Shown here in pieces: positions 60,181-64,000 of a stretch of 64,000 nucleotides of DNA. The first letter of the stretch is position 1; each line of letters starts with the position of its first letter. A program made the translations under genes and the position numbers. The stretch comes from Rodentibacter genomosp. 2 (GTDB lineage: Bacteria; Pseudomonadota; Gammaproteobacteria; Enterobacterales; Pasteurellaceae). Below the pieces are notes generated by a model. That model did no database searches. It saw only the letters and a list, made by a program, of their open reading frames with translations, and was not told where the DNA came from. The stretch spans positions 41,156-105,155 of the forward strand of contig MLHP01000017.1 of the NCBI GenBank assembly GCA_001999425.1, in the 5' to 3' direction.

Positions 60181-60783
60181 CTAATCGATTTGGCGACGCC
60201 CTAAAAAGGAGTGAGTAAGTGTTGTACCGTCCACGGTTTCAAGCTCACCACCTACCGGAATACCGTGAGCAATGCGACTTACCTTGATATTATGCAGATG
60301 ACAAATTTCCGCAATATAATTTGCCGTAGCATCACCCTCTACGGTAGGATTGGTGGCAAGAATGACCTCATGGAAAGATTCTTCCGTTAAGCGTTTTTGT
60401 AATAAATCTAAACCGATTTCGCGAGGACCAATACCATCAAGTGGCGATAAATGTCCCATCAATACAAAATAACGACCGGAAAATTGCCCCGTTTGTTCAA
60501 TGGCTTGAATATCCGCCGGCATTTCCACCACACACAATAATCCCGAATTTTGACGACGTGGATTATTACAAATATTACACACTTCTTCTTCCGTGAAATC
60601 ACGACATTGTGAACAATGTCCAATTTTAGACATAGCTTCCGTCAGCGCACGAGCCAAATTCATTCCTCCACTACGATTACGTTGCAGAAGATGATACGCC
60701 ATACGCTGCGCCGATTTCGGCCCAACCCCCGGTAAACAACGGAGATTTTCAATGAGATGCTCTAAAAGCGGACTACTTTGCAT
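60181..60783 (-). CDS. recR: RecR, recombination mediator
   Basis: From the ATG at 60783 the product is 200 residues starting [20 protein letters not shown]. It has the helix-hairpin-helix [16 protein letters not shown], the C4 zinc finger (CSQC...CNIC) and the Toprim domain. With RecFO it loads RecA at gaps. An upstream ATG at 60834 adds 17 hydrophobic residues not seen in RecR. Confidence 0.96.
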   Translation of the reverse strand: MQSSPLLEHLIENLRCLPGVGPKSAQRMAYHLLQRNRSGGMNLARALTEAMSKIGHCSQCRDFTEEEVCNICNNPRRQNSGLLCVVEMPADIQAIEQTGQFSGRYFVLMGHLSPLDGIGPREIGLDLLQKRLTEESFHEVILATNPTVEGDATANYIAEICHLHNIKVSRIAHGIPVGGELETVDGTTLTHSFLGRRQID

Positions 60784-60846
60784 AATGATAAATGATAAGG
60801 AAAGGTGAAATGGTATGTGAATGATGATATTCACATACCTTATGAA

Positions 60847-61176
60847 TTAAAACGGAAACTTCATTCCCGGCGGTAATGGCATACCAGCGGTTACTGACGC
60901 CATTTTTTCTTTCTGCAATTCTTCCGCTCGACGAACGGCATCATTAAATGCAGCAGCAATTAAATCTTCCAACATTTCCTTATCGTCTTCCATTAAAGAA
61001 GGGTCAATATCAATGCGACGACAGTTATGCGCACCATTAATTGTGATTTTTACTAATCCTGCGCCCGATTCACCGGTCACTTCAAGTTGTGCAATTTCTT
61101 CCTGCATTTTCTGCATTTTTTCTTGCATTTGTTGCGCTTGTTTCATCAAACCGCCCAAACCGCCTTTTCCAAACAT
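60847..61176 (-). CDS. ybaB: YbaB/EbfC nucleoid-associated protein
   Basis: This 109-residue protein starts [20 protein letters not shown] and has the [19 protein letters not shown] core of the family. The H. influenzae homologue binds DNA as a dimer. ybaB-recR is the conserved order. Confidence 0.96.
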   Translation of the reverse strand: MFGKGGLGGLMKQAQQMQEKMQKMQEEIAQLEVTGESGAGLVKITINGAHNCRRIDIDPSLMEDDKEMLEDLIAAAFNDAVRRAEELQKEKMASVTAGMPLPPGMKFPF

Positions 61177-61597
61177 GATGTCATCCTTTTAAGTCAAAAA
61201 ATTAGGCGCATTCTAGCGAAAAAATTTGCCTTTGGGAACATATTGTCTCATTTTCAATAAGCTCGGATAATCGTTATATCCTATTTTCTAGCGTTAACGG
61301 CTAAACTGAAACACATTTTATACACTCAATTAAGTAAAAAATTAAGGTATCCCCAATTTTTACTAACTGCTCTATCTACTAGCCGGAATCAGCCGGCTTT
61401 GATGTCTGCTACCTCAAACGTTAAACCAGCACTCTCACTGTTTGTGATAAGTCTATCCTATGGGCATATTTAATGAACGTAAGATTTAGTTAATTCAATA
61501 CTTAACCTGCGGGACATAGTATGTATGAAATATCATCTCATATACGAAAATATCAATATGTATGTGAATGAAAAATCATCCACACACGTTATACTTG
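61177..61597. other. AT-rich intergenic region between ybaB and the CDI locus
   Basis: This 421-base stretch has no convincing gene. It has one GC-rich hairpin (AGCCGG/CCGGCT, about 61381-61400) without a T run, which could terminate the immunity gene. The ybaB promoter should be near 61200-61260. Confidence 0.5.
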
Positions 61598-61960
61598 CTA
61601 TTCTTCAATTTCTCTATTATTCAGAACTAAATCTAAATCATAAAGAAAATCTTGTTTTTCTTCTTCTAATTCTAAAAGCAGTTTATTTAATTCATATTTA
61701 GATAGTATTTTATATATATCATTTAATACTAGATTATGACTATAAGGGTTACGTCCTGACCTTAATATTATATATATAACATATATCATTAAATTTTCTA
61801 TTGGCTTTTCAAATGAATTTTCATAAGTATCTAATGCCCCCCATTCACTTTCACTATTTCCCCATTGATAAACCTTTCCATTCTCGAATTTTCTTTGACA
61901 CCATAAATATGCATCTTCAAAAAACCATTGTTTTAATTCTTTATAAGATACTCTATTCAT
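61598..61960 (-). CDS. Candidate immunity protein for the orphan deaminase toxin
   Basis: This 120-residue acidic, mostly helical protein starts MNRVSYKELKQWFFEDAYLW. Its ATG overlaps the stop of the deaminase-domain gene by one base, the usual toxin-immunity coupling in CDI and polymorphic toxin loci. Very AT-rich. I do not recognise a named family with certainty; the role is inferred from position and size. Confidence 0.7.
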   Translation of the reverse strand: MNRVSYKELKQWFFEDAYLWCQRKFENGKVYQWGNSESEWGALDTYENSFEKPIENLMIYVIYIILRSGRNPYSHNLVLNDIYKILSKYELNKLLLELEEEKQDFLYDLDLVLNNREIEE

Positions 61961-62415
61961 TATTCTTTTACTCCTATTGGCTTAATTTGCTTTCCGTTAT
62001 TATCAAATATATTGACTTTAATATTTGGATAACGCTTATTAAATTGCTCTGTAACACCTAAACAACTTGGACAAGCCGGACGTTCAGTAAATATTGTTAC
62101 CTGACCTTTTGCTTGGGTATTTGAACCTAATTGATCCGCCAGATTAGATAAAATTTTATATTCAGAATCTGTTTTTCTATCTATTAAATCTCCTTTTTTA
62201 TTAGGTAGGCTCAATGATTTAAACTCTGTTTTACCTTTTCCAATAAAAATACCTTGACTTACGTCTATCTGACTATATCCTGCTAAAGTTTTTATATCTA
62301 AACCGTCAATATCAACCTGAGCAAATGCAGCATTTCCTTGTGTGCTTAATCTCCTAGGCAAACTTTCTTTAGCATTAGCAAGTTGCTTACGGTAATCCAA
62401 TAACATCAAAAACAC
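61960..62415 (-). CDS. Orphan CdiA-CT, deaminase-type toxin domain (downstream part)
   Basis: This part carries DYRKQLANAKESLPRRLSTQ and the zinc deaminase core: Glu85 in DSEYKIL and PCPSC (Cys115, Cys118) in TERPACPSCLGVTEQF. This fits the Toxin-deaminase (BURPS668_1122-like) family. The His/Cys usual before xE is Asp here. The frame begins out of phase with the upstream part; removing one C at 62397-62398 joins them as FDVIDYRKQL. The listed start (GTG) is therefore probably not a real one. Confidence 0.78.
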   Translation of the reverse strand: MFLMLLDYRKQLANAKESLPRRLSTQGNAAFAQVDIDGLDIKTLAGYSQIDVSQGIFIGKGKTEFKSLSLPNKKGDLIDRKTDSEYKILSNLADQLGSNTQAKGQVTIFTERPACPSCLGVTEQFNKRYPNIKVNIFDNNGKQIKPIGVKE

Positions 62416-62809
62416 TACCTTCAGGTTTTTTACTCAAATCTTTGATCACTTTTTCAAAGCCCGCTTGTTGCTGTTTCGCTAAGTCCTCTTTTAATTTAGG
62501 ATATAACGCCACATTCTCTGCACCACTGGACACATTCAAATTGACCGTTTGATTTTCATAACCTTTCGTTTTGCCAACAATAGGCAACTTAGAATTAGCA
62601 TTTGCCCAATTAAGTAATACCCCTGCCTTTGCAACTCCTTTTTTCACCAACGCCGCCGATTTCTGCAACAACTTCGCCCCAGCAGCACCAACAACTAATC
62701 CACCAACCGGTGTTGAACCAAAGTTACCCAAGATATAGCCTTGCATTTCGCCTGCTAATGCCGGGTCGTGTTTTACTGCATATTCATATTGTTGATTCCA
62801 TTCATCCAT
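62387..62809 (-). CDS. Orphan CdiA C-terminal fragment (upstream part, frameshifted)
   Basis: This frame, MDEWNQQYEYAVKHDPALAG onward, has a glycine-rich hydrophobic stretch (TPVGGLVVGAAGAKLL) and ends KPEGSVFDVIGLP. It is in a different frame from the deaminase domain it should join. It can be read back to a stop near 62845 without a good start or ribosome site. It looks like the linker of a displaced CdiA-CT module rather than a free gene. Confidence 0.68.
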   Translation of the reverse strand: MDEWNQQYEYAVKHDPALAGEMQGYILGNFGSTPVGGLVVGAAGAKLLQKSAALVKKGVAKAGVLLNWANANSKLPIVGKTKGYENQTVNLNVSSGAENVALYPKLKEDLAKQQQAGFEKVIKDLSKKPEGSVFDVIGLP

Positions 62810-62869
62810 TGATACATAAACTTGCCACCATTGGACACATTATTGTTACAGCAATATTTTTGTAGTTAG

Positions 62870-63091
62870 TTATTCATTCTTTTTTATATGCCAGAGATAA
62901 TAAAGGCTTAAAAAGAACGCACCAATAGCATTACCTATAAATATTCCAACAGGAATTCCCTCAAATAACTTTCCATTAAAGAATACAAATATAAATAAAT
63001 CTAATGTAAATGATAGAATTACAATGGTAAGACTTAATGAAACAAAAAAAATTATAAAAACATATATAAATTTGTATAAACTATTTTTCAT
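62870..63091 (-). CDS. Small membrane protein, probable CDI immunity (CdiI-like)
   Basis: This 73-residue protein has two strong hydrophobic segments (about 7-35 and 46-66) and a charged end (WHIKKNE). It overlaps the cdiA 3' end by 11 bases and has an AGGACGG ribosome site. Small membrane immunity proteins pair with membrane-depolarising CdiA toxins. Function is inferred from context. Confidence 0.7.
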   Translation of the reverse strand: MKNSLYKFIYVFIIFFVSLSLTIVILSFTLDLFIFVFFNGKLFEGIPVGIFIGNAIGAFFLSLYYLWHIKKNE

Positions 63092-64000
63092 TATTACCGT
63101 CCTTGGATATGTTTTGATCGATCTTTTGTTTTAAATACCAAGATGTTGAATTATCAATGAAATTCCCCATAACACTAGGAACAATACTCGGTTTATAACT
63201 TTCAGAAATCTCATAAGGTAAATGTCCTTTCTTCTCTAAATAGTTAATTTTCCAAGCTGGATTCAATTTATGATTTAAAGGCGTTTCAATTGTTTTACCA
63301 ACCACTCCTCCAGCAGCAGTTGTGATAAATGACATTGTGGCTTCTTTCCAAGGCTCTTTTCCTGTCCTCAATGCATCCCCAGCTTCTACTGCTGAATTGG
63401 TCGCCGCCGTTGATAAAATTCCCATATTTCGAGTTACGATCCCTGTTACGCCTGAAATTGCGACTTTCGTACTATCCACCTTAGAAATATCTCCTTTATG
63501 TTCAATTAATTGACCAATTAATTCCGAACCGCTACCAAAACCGCCGGCAATAACCATACTTTCTGTTGTTACAAGAGGACTGACAATTGCTGCTGCCGTC
63601 ATTACTGAACCTTTTAGTTGGGCATTTGCGTTATTTAATTGGAGCTGATCAAGTTTTTCTTTACATTGGCTGTCACAATTTTCATCATTTCTCGCGAGCA
63701 CATAAGATAAATGTGAAGCTCCAAGCATCCCCATTGCATTATTTTTCACCGCATTTTCCGCAATGGTTATCCCTGTGCTAATCGTCGCTAGATTCTCCGC
63801 ACGATTACCGGTTGCCGTTAAACCACTCGCTACCCCCGCCGCCACTTTGCTTAAGGTTAAGATATTCTGCTTCTCTTCCTCTGTGAGTTCATTTGGCGAT
63901 TTGCCATATATCCCATTCGAAAATATCTCTGCGCTCGCTTCGCCTACCCCCGCTGCAATCGCACCGGTTGCCGCTTTGCCTCCTGCAAGCTCTGCTTCAA
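63081..64000 (-). CDS. CdiA/hemagglutinin-type adhesin, C-terminal part (partial)
   Basis: The frame is open across the right edge, so only the last 306 or so codons are visible. The pretoxin region (ELTEEEKQNILTLSKVAAGV, then AENAVKNN, a variant of the VENN motif) marks a contact-dependent inhibition effector. The toxin part after it has hydrophobic stretches (VMTAAAIVSPLVTTESMVIA) and a variable end. With the small membrane immunity gene next door, a membrane-active toxin is likely. Confidence 0.82.
   Translation of the reverse strand, partial: EAELAGGKAATGAIAAGVGEASAEIFSNGIYGKSPNELTEEEKQNILTLSKVAAGVASGLTATGNRAENLATISTGITIAENAVKNNAMGMLGASHLSYVLARNDENCDSQCKEKLDQLQLNNANAQLKGSVMTAAAIVSPLVTTESMVIAGGFGSGSELIGQLIEHKGDISKVDSTKVAISGVTGIVTRNMGILSTAATNSAVEAGDALRTGKEPWKEATMSFITTAAGGVVGKTIETPLNHKLNPAWKINYLEKKGHLPYEISESYKPSIVPSVMGNFIDNSTSWYLKQKIDQNISKDGNNEK

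Noticed and set aside
61260..61400. Possible insertion-sequence end in the gap before the CDI immunity gene
   Set aside because: The AT-rich stretch reminded me of short Pasteurellaceae insertion-sequence ends, but no inverted terminal repeat, target duplication or transposase remnant is visible.

Overview
This window comes from a Pasteurellaceae chromosome of the Haemophilus/Aggregatibacter type. The 9-base uptake signal AAGTGCGGT and its complement recur throughout, in genes and as inverted pairs in terminators. Base composition is AT-rich, and several gene blocks (ruvBAC-yebC, gloA-rnt, rne-rluC-hfq, tyrR-mepM-znuCB-accA, secG-topB-recR-ybaB) follow orders known from Haemophilus influenzae. 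The species cannot be fixed from the sequence alone.

Layout. Positions 1-4.5 kb hold tolR (partial)-tolQ-ybgC-ybgE-cydX-cydB-cydA, coupling the bd oxidase to the Tol system. Positions 4.9-12 kb hold a small secreted protein, ruvB-ruvA-ruvC-yebC-nudB, a LOG-family enzyme, a MazG-like protein, an orphan EVE-like protein and aspS. Positions 12-18 kb hold cmoA, glpT, gloA, rnt, a histidine leader peptide with attenuator in front of a predicted histidine transporter (yuiF), priC and tRNA-Ser. Positions 18-33 kb hold rne, rluC, hfq, hflX, tyrR, a Fur-type siderophore ABC operon, mepM, znuCB and accA. Positions 33-49.8 kb hold pdxY-tilS, marC, a 381-base inverted-repeat element, mutH-ogt, ompP1, purMN, ompW-yciCBA-yciI, slt-trpR-mtgA and a lone sugar PTS IIBC gene.

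Positions 49.84-57.67 kb are an accessory island between two imperfect direct repeats of a tRNA-Leu 3' end and its terminator. Its left part has iteron-like repeats, a lambda gpU-like tail terminator and a head module in the order capsid-protease-portal-head closure. This looks like a satellite (capsid-forming PICI-like) or prophage remnant. A Mu-like left end (S24 repressor, ner, MuA-like transposase) appears to have inserted into the end of the head-closure gene. The transposase is then fused by deletion to the reverse-oriented N-terminal part of a P4-type integrase, so neither recombinase is complete.

Positions 57.7-61.2 kb return to the core genome (tRNA-Leu, secG, topB, recR, ybaB). The last 2.4 kb is the 3' end of a contact-dependent inhibition locus: a CdiA C-terminus with PT-VENN-like sequence, a small membrane immunity protein, then an orphan, frameshifted deaminase-type toxin with its own immunity gene.

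Regulatory sites include a perfect TyrR box on the tyrR promoter, a trp operator before trpR, a PurR box before purM, a Fur box before the siderophore operon, and a complete his-type attenuator before yuiF.
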